The notes under the pieces are model-generated. The model saw only the letters and a program-made list of their open reading frames with translations. It was not told the DNA's origin and did no database searches. DNA of 64,000 nt from Caldimonas caldifontis (GTDB lineage: Bacteria; Pseudomonadota; Gammaproteobacteria; Burkholderiales; Burkholderiaceae_C). This document shows positions 52,775 through 64,000 of the stretch, piece after piece; the first letter of the stretch is position 1; every line of letters begins with the position of its first letter. The stretch lies in assembly GCF_002930615.1 (NCBI RefSeq), contig NZ_PSNX01000003.1, positions 338,066 to 402,065 on the forward strand. Reading direction: 5' to 3'. The position numbers were made by a program, and so were the translations under genes.

Positions 52775-53293
52775 TTACAGCGGGCGGTTCTTGTCAGGGT
52801 CCGGCGCACGGCGCTGCGGTGCCAGCAGCACCCAGCTGGCCAGGGGCCACAACAAAGATTCGAACACCGGCGCCAGCAGCAGTTCCCATCCCGGGAAGAT
52901 GCCACCAGCGACCAGCCGGATCAAGACCAGCACCGCATGCGCGGCGAAAAACAGCGGAAGAATCTGCAATGCCTGCTCCAGCACCGAGAACCACAGCAGC
53001 CGGCGGTGGATGGTGATGGCGAAGAAGCTGAGCAGCGTGTAGGCCAGGGCGTGCTGGCCCAGCAGGGCGCCGTCGTGCACATCCATCATCAGCCCGAAGA
53101 CAAAGGCCGCACCGATGCCGATGCGTCGCGGCTGGTGCACGTTCCAGAACACCAGGGTGAGGGCCAGCAAGTCGGGCATGGCCGGCGTGCGCCCCAGGGG
53201 CAGCATGTTGATGGCCAGGGCCACCACCAGCGAACCCCAGATGAAGACCGGGTTGGCAGGCAGGAGGAGCTGGTCGGAGCCGCGCGGCATCAT
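52775..53293 (-). CDS. mreD: rod shape-determining protein MreD
   Basis: A 172-aa membrane protein with five or six hydrophobic segments. MreD features include FIWGSLVVALAINMLPLG near the N-terminus, PDLLALTLVFWNVHQPRRIG and FGLMMDVHDGALLGQHALAY. It bridges MreC to the RodA/PBP2 synthase. It starts 15 nt after mreC and precedes mrdA. Confidence 0.95.
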   Translation of the reverse strand: MMPRGSDQLLLPANPVFIWGSLVVALAINMLPLGRTPAMPDLLALTLVFWNVHQPRRIGIGAAFVFGLMMDVHDGALLGQHALAYTLLSFFAITIHRRLLWFSVLEQALQILPLFFAAHAVLVLIRLVAGGIFPGWELLLAPVFESLLWPLASWVLLAPQRRAPDPDKNRPL

Positions 53294-53308
53294 GGCAGGA
53301 GGCTCCGT

Positions 53309-54226
53309 TCAGCGGCTGCGCGCGCCGCGGCGGGTGGCGGCCGGCTCGGGTTCCGGCTCAGGCGGCGGGGGCAGCGACAGGCCCACGGGTTCGACCACCA
53401 GCACGTGACGGGCGCTGGCCAGCTGCCCCACCGGCTCCAGCGTGATGCGCGCGAAGGAGCTGTCGGCGCGGCGCTCGACGCGCGTGACCGTGGCCACGGG
53501 CAGGCCCGGTGGATAGACGCCGTCCACCCCCGAGGTGGCCAGCTCGTCGCCCTCGCGCACGTCGGCATTGGTGGGCATGAAGCGCAGCTCCAGTCCCCCG
53601 CGCAGCGGGTCGCCATAGGCCACGCCGCGCACCTGCGTGCGGGTGTTCAGCACCGGAATCACGGCGTCCTTGTCCACCAGCAGCGTCACTTCAGAAGTGA
53701 GCGGATACACCCGCGTCACCTGACCGATCACGCCGGTGTGGTCGATGACCGGGGAGCCCCGCACGATGCCCTGGGTGAGGCCGCGGTCGATCACCACCTT
53801 GCGGGTGTAGGGGTCGGGCCGGTCATAGAGCACTTCGGCAGCCTGGGTGCGGGCCGGCACGGCCGCGCGCAGCTCCAGCATTTCGCGCAGGCGGGCGTTC
53901 TCCTGCTCCAGCATTTCCAGGCGGCTCAGGCGCTCGGCCTTGTCGGCCATCAGGCGGCGGGCTTCGGCTTCCGAGGCGCGGGCGGCCGCCAGGCCCTGCA
54001 GGTACTCGCCGCCGGTGCTGAGGGCCTGCACCGGCACCAGCAGGGCCTGCTGGATGGGGTGCAGCACCGTGGCGATGACGGCCCGCAGCGGTTCGACCAC
54101 CACGAGGCGGCGGTCGGCCACCATCAGGAAAAGGGCCAGCGCCGAGAAGAACACCACCCGCGTCAGGGCCGAGGGGCCCTGGCGGAAGAAGGGTGGGGGT
54201 GTGCGGTCCAGCGTACCCAGGGGCAT
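53309..54226 (-). CDS. mreC: cell shape-determining protein MreC
   Basis: A 305-aa periplasmic scaffold. It opens [20 protein letters not shown], a typical MreC N-terminus, with a membrane helix at about 24-40, a coiled coil ([20 protein letters not shown] to RLREMLELR, about 83-119) and the beta-barrel domain with [20 protein letters not shown] and [15 protein letters not shown]. The C-terminal [19 protein letters not shown] is a short disordered tail. It recruits PBP2. mreB lies 85 nt upstream. Confidence 0.96.
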   Translation of the reverse strand: MPLGTLDRTPPPFFRQGPSALTRVVFFSALALFLMVADRRLVVVEPLRAVIATVLHPIQQALLVPVQALSTGGEYLQGLAAARASEAEARRLMADKAERLSRLEMLEQENARLREMLELRAAVPARTQAAEVLYDRPDPYTRKVVIDRGLTQGIVRGSPVIDHTGVIGQVTRVYPLTSEVTLLVDKDAVIPVLNTRTQVRGVAYGDPLRGGLELRFMPTNADVREGDELATSGVDGVYPPGLPVATVTRVERRADSSFARITLEPVGQLASARHVLVVEPVGLSLPPPPEPEPEPAATRRGARSR

Positions 54227-54311
54227 GGCGCGGAGCGGGGGTCAGGCACTCGAACAGGCACAGGCCGGCGCAGCGGGGAAGGGCTGGGCCGGCGGGGACA
54301 TCCGTGGGGGC

Positions 54312-57315
<3,004 letters not shown>

Positions 57316-57316
57316 G

Positions 57317-58774
<1,458 letters not shown>

Positions 58775-58780
58775 GGGGAT

Positions 58781-59911
58781 TCAACGCCCCAGCCAGCGCC
58801 GCCACCACGGGCGGCGCGGCGGCAGGGCTTCCGTCGAGAAGGGCCGGGCGCCTGCGTTGTCCGTGCGGCCCAGGAACTGCGCCTCGATGTCCAGCGACGA
58901 ACGTCGGCCCAGGTCGCCGCGGTGCGCGGCCAGCCAACGCTCGGCTGCGGCGCGGCCCAGGGTGAAGAGCTGCTCCAGGAAGGCCGGGTCGGTGTTGAGC
59001 TTGCTCGACGCATTGAAGGGTGCGAGCCCTTCTTCGTCGGCCACCATGTGCAGGCGCAGGTCCTTGTACTGCCGCGGGTCGAGCTTGTGCTCGCGCAGCA
59101 GCCGCGACACGAAGGCGATCGCGCGCAGCTCGGCGATCAGGCTCGCGTTGAAGGTGATCTCGCTCAGGCGGTCCATGATCTCCACGCTGCGCTTAGGTGT
59201 GCCTTCGCGCCTGAGCGGGTTGATCTTCACCAGCAGGATGTCCAGCGTGTTCGTGCGGTAGATCAACGGGTAGAGCGCCGGGTTGCCGGTGTAGCCGCCG
59301 TCCCAGTAGGGCTCGCCGTCGATCTCCACCGCCTGGAACAGGAAGGGCAGGCAGGCCGAGGCCAGCAGCGCGTCGATGCCGAGGTCTTCGCCCGTGAACA
59401 CGCGCGCCTGGCCGGTGTGCACGGCGGTGGCTGTCACGAACAGGCCCAGGCCCGGCACGTGGGTGTGCGCCTCGCGCAGCGCAGCTTCGTCCACATGCCG
59501 GCGCGCCACGTCGCGCAGTGGGTTGAGGTTGAGCGGGTTGAACTCGTAGGGGCTGAAGCTGCGCCAGAGGCTTGTCACCCACTGGTAGCTGGGCAGCACG
59601 TCGAAGTTGAAGCTGTGGTGCTGCGCAGCGGCCGCCTGCGTCAGCGAAAACGGCGAGAACACCTGTCCGCTGCGCCCTACGTCCTCCCAGAACGCCCGCA
59701 AGGCCGCCCGCGCACCCTCACGCCCGCCGCGCACCAGCCCCGTCACCAGCACCGCGCCATTCAACGCCCCCGCGCTGGTGCCCGACACGCCTTGCACGGC
59801 GAGGCCCTCGTCCTCCAGCAGCCGGTCGAGCACGCCCCAGGTGAAGGCCCCATGCGACCCGCCGCCTTGCAGCGCGAGGTCGAGCGGGAGGGGCGTGGAG
59901 GCTGAGGGCAT
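58781..59911 (-). CDS. patatin-like phospholipase family protein
   Basis: A 376-aa lipid acyl hydrolase of the patatin class. Oxyanion motif GGGSHGAF at 16-23, nucleophile Ser46 in GTSAG (44-48) and the dyad Asp204 in DGG; the catalytic dyad is complete. The region 90-130 and the C-terminal basic tail (PPRRPWWRRWLGR) may mediate membrane contact. ATG 59911 is chosen because it puts the family N-terminus (LPLDLALQGGGSHG) close to the start. It may act in lipid turnover or host interaction; no partners are adjacent. Confidence 0.9.
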   Translation of the reverse strand: MPSASTPLPLDLALQGGGSHGAFTWGVLDRLLEDEGLAVQGVSGTSAGALNGAVLVTGLVRGGREGARAALRAFWEDVGRSGQVFSPFSLTQAAAAQHHSFNFDVLPSYQWVTSLWRSFSPYEFNPLNLNPLRDVARRHVDEAALREAHTHVPGLGLFVTATAVHTGQARVFTGEDLGIDALLASACLPFLFQAVEIDGEPYWDGGYTGNPALYPLIYRTNTLDILLVKINPLRREGTPKRSVEIMDRLSEITFNASLIAELRAIAFVSRLLREHKLDPRQYKDLRLHMVADEEGLAPFNASSKLNTDPAFLEQLFTLGRAAAERWLAAHRGDLGRRSSLDIEAQFLGRTDNAGARPFSTEALPPRRPWWRRWLGR

Positions 59912-60135
59912 GGGGGGCTCAGGGTTTGCCCGAGTGTAGGGCGAGGAGCCGGGCACCATGCAGCGGTCATGCGCTGATCGCGCGCGGCGCTCTCCGCAGC
60001 AAGCTCCCGTCCTTACGGGCAGTAACGCACTGGCACACACGGATACAGCGTGCGCCGATTCCGTTCCCGAGCTTCTGTCTACGATGCACTCGGCCGCAGA
60101 AGCGGTCATCACACAAGCAATGGCAGGGAGAGAAC

Positions 60136-61077
60136 ATGACGCCGCCGCTGTACTACGAGTACGCCGTGCAACCCGGCGAGACGATCACGACCATCATCCA
60201 CAAGCTCTATGGATGGTCACCCCCCACACGCCGCTATGGCGAGATCCTGGACGCCATCAAGGCCCTTAACCCGGAGGTGCCCAACCTGCACAACCTGTGG
60301 CCGGGCACCGTGCTGCGCGTGTCCGACCGCGCGCCTGCTGTGGCGGCACCCCCAGGGCCCTTGTTCCTGAGCGCCTCACCCGACCCCGCCGAGCGCCGGC
60401 AGATGTGGGCCATGGCCTGGGCGCAGCGCAGCGGCTTGCTGCTGGCACCGGGGGCGGTGGCCATGGGCACGGCGGCCAACCTCCTGAGCGAGGGCAACCT
60501 GACCCTGCTGCGCCAGGTGGGTGACGAGTATGCCGCCTACAAGGCCAGCGGCGGGCGCATCACCAAGGGCCAGTACGATCACCGCCGCCGGGTGCTGGTG
60601 AGGCAGTTCGCCGACAACGTCGGGCCGATGGAGAAGCTGCTCTTCGGTGGCGCCACAACGCAGGAGGAGATCCGCATCGCCCGCGCAGGCGGGGTGCCCT
60701 ACGATGCGAACATCCAGCGGCAGGTGGGGCGGTTGCGGCAGCTCGGCAAGGCTGCTGGCGCCGGCGGGATCCTGCTGGGTGGCGTGGGCGTGACGGCCGC
60801 GTGCTATCAGATCGCCCACACGGTGAGCCAGAAGGAAAAGAACGAGATCTTTGTGGAAGCCATGACAAGCACGCTGGTCGGAGCAGGCACCGGCGCGGCA
60901 ATCAGCCTCTTTCTGTTGTCCAACCCCGTGGGGTGGGGAATGGCGCTGTTGTTGGCGACAGGAAGTGCCGCAGCAACTTGGCAGGCCGGCAAGTGGGCCG
61001 CGCAGGTCTACGACACCTCGGGTTCAACCGTCGACTTGGTCAGCGGCCTCGGGATTGACCGCCTATGTCGCTCGTGA
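60136..61077 (+). CDS. LysM protein with glycine-rich hydrophobic C-terminus (candidate effector)
   Basis: A 313-aa protein of unknown function. Residues 7-62 are a LysM-like domain (YAVQPGETITTIIHKLYGWS ... NLWPGTVLRV), followed by a middle helical region and two long hydrophobic glycine-rich stretches, about 205-225 (AAGAGGILLGGVGVTAACYQ) and 246-283 (LVGAGTGAAISLFLLSNPVG...), with GxxxG-type spacing that favours membrane insertion. There is no signal peptide. AGGGAGAG precedes ATG 60136. The next gene, for a membrane protein, starts inside its 3' end (13-nt overlap). The pair is lower in GC than its neighbours. Pore-forming secreted effector is one possibility; it is inference only. Confidence 0.7.
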   Translation: MTPPLYYEYAVQPGETITTIIHKLYGWSPPTRRYGEILDAIKALNPEVPNLHNLWPGTVLRVSDRAPAVAAPPGPLFLSASPDPAERRQMWAMAWAQRSGLLLAPGAVAMGTAANLLSEGNLTLLRQVGDEYAAYKASGGRITKGQYDHRRRVLVRQFADNVGPMEKLLFGGATTQEEIRIARAGGVPYDANIQRQVGRLRQLGKAAGAGGILLGGVGVTAACYQIAHTVSQKEKNEIFVEAMTSTLVGAGTGAAISLFLLSNPVGWGMALLLATGSAAATWQAGKWAAQVYDTSGSTVDLVSGLGIDRLCRS

Positions 61078-61577
61078 TGCTCATCTCCAGCGCGATGCTG
61101 ATCGCATTTCTTGCATGGGTGCTCGCAAGCATCCCCGCCTTGATCGTCTTGCACGTCCTGATGCCCCGCGCCGTTCTGGACCGGTACTGGAAAGAGCCCC
61201 ACTTCCGCCCCTTCGAACTCGGGTTGTTCTCAAGGAACCTCTTCGCACCCATGCGCACGGTCATGCTGATGGGGGCCATTGCGTTTCCAAACCTGGGCCG
61301 GAAGCGAGGCATATCGCAGGCTCGCCTTCTGGCTCCAGGGTGGTACCGCTTCTGCGCCAAAGCGTTCACGGTTGGCACGATGGTGATGACGCCTTTGCTT
61401 TTCCTGTCGTTGATCGGCTTCAACGTGGACGCGTGGATGACTCGCGAGGATCCCCCGTGGGCCGACACGTTCTGGTTGCTCGTGGCCTTGGGCTGCTTCG
61501 GTGGAGTGGGCTTGTATCAGTGGAACCTGCGACGACAGCGGGACAAAGGCCGTGTGACGCAGGGACGGCGCCGCTGA
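61065..61577 (+). CDS. multi-pass membrane protein (candidate immunity partner)
   Basis: A 170-aa inner-membrane protein with hydrophobic segments at about 3-32 (LVMLISSAMLIAFLAWVLAS...), 62-76, 100-120 (AFTVGTMVMTPLLFLSLIGF) and 133-153, ending in a basic tail RRQRDKGRVTQGRRR. ATG 61065 lies within the upstream LysM gene and overlaps its stop by 13 nt, implying coupled expression. No family is recognised. GC is about 58-60% on the lines I counted, well below gatA-like neighbours, which suggests recent acquisition together with the LysM gene. Confidence 0.7.
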   Translation: MSLVMLISSAMLIAFLAWVLASIPALIVLHVLMPRAVLDRYWKEPHFRPFELGLFSRNLFAPMRTVMLMGAIAFPNLGRKRGISQARLLAPGWYRFCAKAFTVGTMVMTPLLFLSLIGFNVDAWMTREDPPWADTFWLLVALGCFGGVGLYQWNLRRQRDKGRVTQGRRR

Positions 61578-61746
61578 GCTTCGCGTATGGATTGGGCGGG
61601 TCCGTGCAATGCGGTGGAAGCGATTGGCTGCTCGCCCGCGACGACCTCGCCGCGCACCGTTGGCGGGCTGAGCGCCCACACACGGCGCAATGTCTGATCT
61701 GGCGTCAGGGGAACGCGCGCATTTGGTGCGACACTTGATGAGTTTT

Positions 61747-61761
61747 GCACTGAATCAGTGC
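61747..61761. promoter_or_regulatory. NtrC-like dyad GCAC-N7-GTGC upstream of gdhA
   Basis: GCACTGAATCAGTGC is a perfect inverted repeat with the GCAC-N7-GTGC form of NtrC enhancer sites, 19 nt before the gdhA start. That position is downstream-proximal, more suited to repression than to enhancer action. Nitrogen control is inferred. Confidence 0.45.
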
Positions 61762-61780
61762 GCTTCCTTGGAGTTGGCCC

Positions 61781-63124
61781 GTGAAATACAAGAGTCTCGA
61801 CGAGTTCCTGGGGCAGGTGCGTGCCCGTGACCCGCAGCAGCCGGAGTTCCTGCAGGCCGTGCAGGAGGTGATGGTGAGCCTGTCGGACTTCATCGCCGCG
61901 CATCCGAAGTACGCCGAGAGCGGGCTGCTCGACCGGCTGGTGGAGCCCGAGCGCGTGATCCAGTTCCGGGTGTGCTGGGTCGATGACAACGGCGACACGC
62001 AGACCAACCGGGCCTTCCGCATCCAGCACAACAGTGCCATCGGCCCCTTCAAGGGTGGCATGCGCTTCCACCCGTCGGTGAACCTGTCGATCCTGAAGTT
62101 CCTGGCCTTCGAGCAGACCTTCAAGAACGCGCTGACCACCCTGCCCATGGGCGGCGGCAAGGGCGGGTCGGATTTCGACCCCAAGGGCAAGAGCCGCGGC
62201 GAGGTGATGCGCTTCTGCCAGGCGCTGATGCTGGAGCTGTATCGCCATCTGGGCGCCGACACCGACGTGCCGGCCGGTGACATCGGCGTGGGCGCGCGCG
62301 AGGTGGGCTACATGGCGGGCATGATGAAGAAGCTCACCAACAACGCCGCCTGCGTGTTCACCGGCAAGAGCCTGTCCTTCGGCGGCAGCCTGATCCGCCC
62401 CGAGGCCACCGGCTATGGCCTGGTGTACTTTGTCGATCACATGCTGCGCAGCAAGCAGATGACGCTCGAGGGCCTGCGCGTGTCGGTGTCGGGCTCGGGG
62501 AACGTGGCGCAGTACGCCATCGAGAAGTGCCTGCAGCTGGGCGCGCGCGTGGTGACGGCCTCCGACTCCGGTGGCACGGTCATCGACGAGGAGGGCTTCA
62601 CGCCCGAGAAGCTCGCGATGCTCATGCACATTAAGAACGACCGCTACGGCCGCGTGGAAGACTATGCCCGCGAGCGCGGCCTGCGCTACGAGGCCGGCCG
62701 CAAGCCCTGGGGCGTGAAGGTGGACGTGGCCCTGCCCTGCGCCACGCAGAACGAACTCGACGCCGATGACGCCCGCACCCTGGTGAAGCAGGGCGTGAAG
62801 TGCGTGGCCGAAGGGGCCAACATGCCCTGCACGCTGGAGGCGGTGGATGTGTTCCAGCACGCCAAGGCGCTGTACGCCCCGGGCAAGGCCAGCAACGCCG
62901 GCGGCGTGGCCACCTCGGGCCTGGAGATGACCCAGAACGCCCAGCGCCTGCCCTGGACGCGCGACGAGGTCGACGCCCGCCTGCGCAGCATCATGGCCGA
63001 CATTCACACCAACTGCGTGCGCTATGGCGACAATGGCAGCGGCGGCACCGACTACGTGCGCGGCGCCAACGTGGCCGGCTTCGTGAAGGTGGCCGACGCG
63101 ATGCTGGCACAAGGGGTGTGGTGA
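61781..63124 (+). CDS. gdhA: NADP-specific glutamate dehydrogenase
   Basis: A 447-aa hexameric GDH assimilating ammonia into 2-oxoglutarate with NADPH. Substrate motifs: QHNSAIGPFKGGMRFHPSVN with K91, and LPMGGGKGGSDFDPKGKS with the catalytic-site K127; the NADP-binding fold begins LRVSVSGSGNVAQYAIEKC. Length and the GDH50-class pattern match the biosynthetic enzyme. The start is GTG 61781 with TTGGAG upstream. A dyad resembling an NtrC site lies 19 nt before it. Confidence 0.96.
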   Translation: MKYKSLDEFLGQVRARDPQQPEFLQAVQEVMVSLSDFIAAHPKYAESGLLDRLVEPERVIQFRVCWVDDNGDTQTNRAFRIQHNSAIGPFKGGMRFHPSVNLSILKFLAFEQTFKNALTTLPMGGGKGGSDFDPKGKSRGEVMRFCQALMLELYRHLGADTDVPAGDIGVGAREVGYMAGMMKKLTNNAACVFTGKSLSFGGSLIRPEATGYGLVYFVDHMLRSKQMTLEGLRVSVSGSGNVAQYAIEKCLQLGARVVTASDSGGTVIDEEGFTPEKLAMLMHIKNDRYGRVEDYARERGLRYEAGRKPWGVKVDVALPCATQNELDADDARTLVKQGVKCVAEGANMPCTLEAVDVFQHAKALYAPGKASNAGGVATSGLEMTQNAQRLPWTRDEVDARLRSIMADIHTNCVRYGDNGSGGTDYVRGANVAGFVKVADAMLAQGVW

Positions 63125-63152
63125 GACTTCGCCGGGCTCGTGATTGACGTCA

Positions 63153-63168
63153 GTATCCAATTGGATAC
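63153..63168. promoter_or_regulatory. perfect palindrome upstream of HigA-like antitoxin
   Basis: GTATCCAATTGGATAC is a perfect 16-bp palindrome, 9 nt before the antitoxin ATG. Helix-turn-helix antitoxins repress their own operons through such sites, so this is probably the autoregulatory operator. Confidence 0.72.
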
Positions 63169-63177
63169 CATGACGAC

Positions 63178-63477
63178 ATGAGCGCCTCCAAGAGCAAAGC
63201 CGCCCTGGTCCCTTTCGATGCGGCACGCTACCTGACCGACGATGCGGCCATCGCCGAGTACATGAACGCGGTGCTTGAAACCGGCGATACCGATCTGCTG
63301 CTGCTGGCTCTGGGCGACGTGGCCCGCGCGCGTGGCATGGCCCGGGTGGCCAAGGATGCGGGGCTGGGCCGCGAGAGCCTCTACAAGGCGCTGGCACCCG
63401 GTGCCAAGCCTCGTTTCGACACGGTTGTGAAGGTGGCGCGCGCATTGGGCGTGCGCTTTTCTGCGCAGGTCAACTGA
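63178..63477 (+). CDS. addiction module antidote protein (HigA-like), orphan
   Basis: A 99-aa helix-turn-helix protein of the 'putative addiction module antidote' family: FDAARYLTDDAAIAEYMNAV at the start and the Xre-like segment RARGMARVAKDAGLGRESLY to FDTVVKVARALGVRFSAQVN. In this family the partner RelE/HigB-type toxin normally precedes the antidote, but here gdhA is directly upstream and no toxin gene is present. The ATG at 63178 follows a perfect palindrome. It may be an antidote that outlived its toxin or now serves as a regulator. Confidence 0.85.
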   Translation: MSASKSKAALVPFDAARYLTDDAAIAEYMNAVLETGDTDLLLLALGDVARARGMARVAKDAGLGRESLYKALAPGAKPRFDTVVKVARALGVRFSAQVN

Positions 63478-63505
63478 CGCGCGGGTGTACCGCGGGAGGT
63501 GATCC

Positions 63506-63907
63506 ATGTTCCCCTGGTTCTGGTGGTGGGCCCCGCAGGTGCACTGGCCCTTCAGCGGTGATGTCGTTCAGGACATCGCCCCCGACACCCGCTGGTTCTT
63601 CGGCGCCATCCCGCCCCAGGCGGGCGTGGGCGAAGTCGAGCGCAAGGTCTTCGAGACGGCCTCCTACGGCCGCCAGCTGGGCCTGATCACCGAGGTGCTG
63701 CTGGCCCAGGCCGAAGACGCCCAGTGGAAGACGGCTGAGGCCGCCCGGAATCACACGCGCCTGAAAGAACTGGCCGCGCGCATCGAAGCCGTGAAGCAGG
63801 TGCACAAAGCGGATCTGGCCGAGGCTGCCGAAGCGGCGCTGCGCAAGTTGCGCGAGGAGCAGCCGAGGGCGTACAAGGCTCTGATGGCGAGGTTGCCGGC
63901 GGGGTGA
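63506..63907 (+). CDS. hypothetical protein (133 aa)
   Basis: A 133-aa soluble-looking protein with an unusual aromatic N-terminus (MFPWFWWWAPQVHWPFSGDV), a short DTRWFFGAIPPQAG segment and a long predicted helix with coiled-coil character (about 75-125, RLKELAARIEAVKQVHKADL). GGGAGG precedes ATG 63506. Not recognised as a named family. It is the last intact gene before the insertion sequence end. Confidence 0.72.
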   Translation: MFPWFWWWAPQVHWPFSGDVVQDIAPDTRWFFGAIPPQAGVGEVERKVFETASYGRQLGLITEVLLAQAEDAQWKTAEAARNHTRLKELAARIEAVKQVHKADLAEAAEAALRKLREEQPRAYKALMARLPAG

Positions 63908-63919
63908 GGTGCAGGGCTA

Positions 63920-64000
63920 GGGCCTGTTAACACATCCGCAGTCCATCAGCGACGAGAACGAAGGTGATGAAGCCGAGGAACATGATGTCGAGCTTTTCGA
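63920..64000 (-). mobile_element. insertion sequence, terminal fragment (IS5-family-like)
   Basis: The last 80 bases hold the 3' end of a transposase gene reading in from the right edge, and a terminus starting GGGCCTGTTAACAC that looks like an IS terminal repeat. The other end and any target duplication are outside the window. Confidence 0.6.
63927..64000 (-). CDS. transposase C-terminal fragment
   Basis: The minus strand reads EKLDIMFLGFITFVLVADGL followed by RMC and a TAA stop at 63929-63927. The E/K-L-D-I/V-M-F-x-G-F-I pattern just before the stop is characteristic of IS5-type (IS4/IS5 superfamily) transposases, whose last helix ends in ALIxDALR-like sequence. Only 24 residues are visible, so the exact IS family and whether the element is intact cannot be determined. 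Confidence 0.6.
   Translation of the reverse strand, partial: EKLDIMFLGFITFVLVADGLRMC

Overview
The window is high-GC (roughly 70%) bacterial chromosome, densely packed with short intergenic gaps. Several features point to Burkholderiales (Betaproteobacteria), probably the Rubrivivax/Leptothrix/Comamonadaceae side: a Bug/TctC-type periplasmic binding protein in a catechol operon, an mreBCD-mrdA-rodA cluster divergent from gatCAB, a GTP-type PEP carboxykinase, many LysR regulators, and an imelysin/di-haem iron operon. No tRNA, rRNA or CRISPR array was seen. This placement is inferred from gene content; no database was searched.

Left part (1-9 kb): the end of a branched-chain amino-acid-type ABC permease (livH) with an SDR oxidoreductase, a Tat-exported PhoX-type phosphatase, a ParE-type toxin-antitoxin pair, and small accessory enzymes (SnoaL-like, SRPBCC-like, GFA zinc protein, serine hydrolase, AraC regulator, VOC protein). 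A frameshifted NTF2-like gene remnant follows. From 9 to 12.5 kb lies a beta-ketoadipate block, catB-catC-bug, divergent from a catR/benM-like LysR gene, with a perfect ATAC-N7-GTAT operator over the catR ribosome-binding site.

From 12.4 to 16 kb sits a large winged-helix/AAA/TPR regulator flanked by two small genes. Two near-identical 35-bp elements, each made of three 11-bp-spaced half sites, lie in front of these genes. From 16 to 32 kb: mmsA with a divergent LysR gene and shared palindrome, a universal stress protein behind an FNR-like box, a TetR gene with an 11+11 bp palindrome in front of two fasciclin-domain exported proteins, phoD, an ArgP-like regulator divergent from dadA, another LysR gene, a pckG gene broken by a frameshift, a TupA-like binding protein with a MOSC protein, a BON-LysM protein and an AbrB-type membrane protein.

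From 33 to 46.5 kb is an iron-acquisition region: a Fur-box-led tonB-exbB-exbD-receptor-PepSY-receptor operon, a ferredoxin/flavodoxin-NADP reductase with a strong terminator, and a second Fur-box-led operon of imelysin, di-haem oxidoreductase, second imelysin and DUF1513 protein, translationally coupled by GTGA overlaps. From 46.5 to 59 kb: thiolase, glutathione transferase, asparaginase, the cell-shape cluster rodA-mrdA-mreD-mreC-mreB on the minus strand, and gatC-gatA-gatB on the plus strand.

Right end (59-64 kb): a patatin-like phospholipase, then a lower-GC pair in which a LysM protein with a glycine-rich hydrophobic C-terminus overlaps a multi-pass membrane protein gene (candidate effector/immunity pair), gdhA behind an NtrC-like dyad, an orphan HigA-like antitoxin with a perfect 16-bp palindrome, a small unknown protein, and the terminal fragment of an insertion sequence running off the edge.
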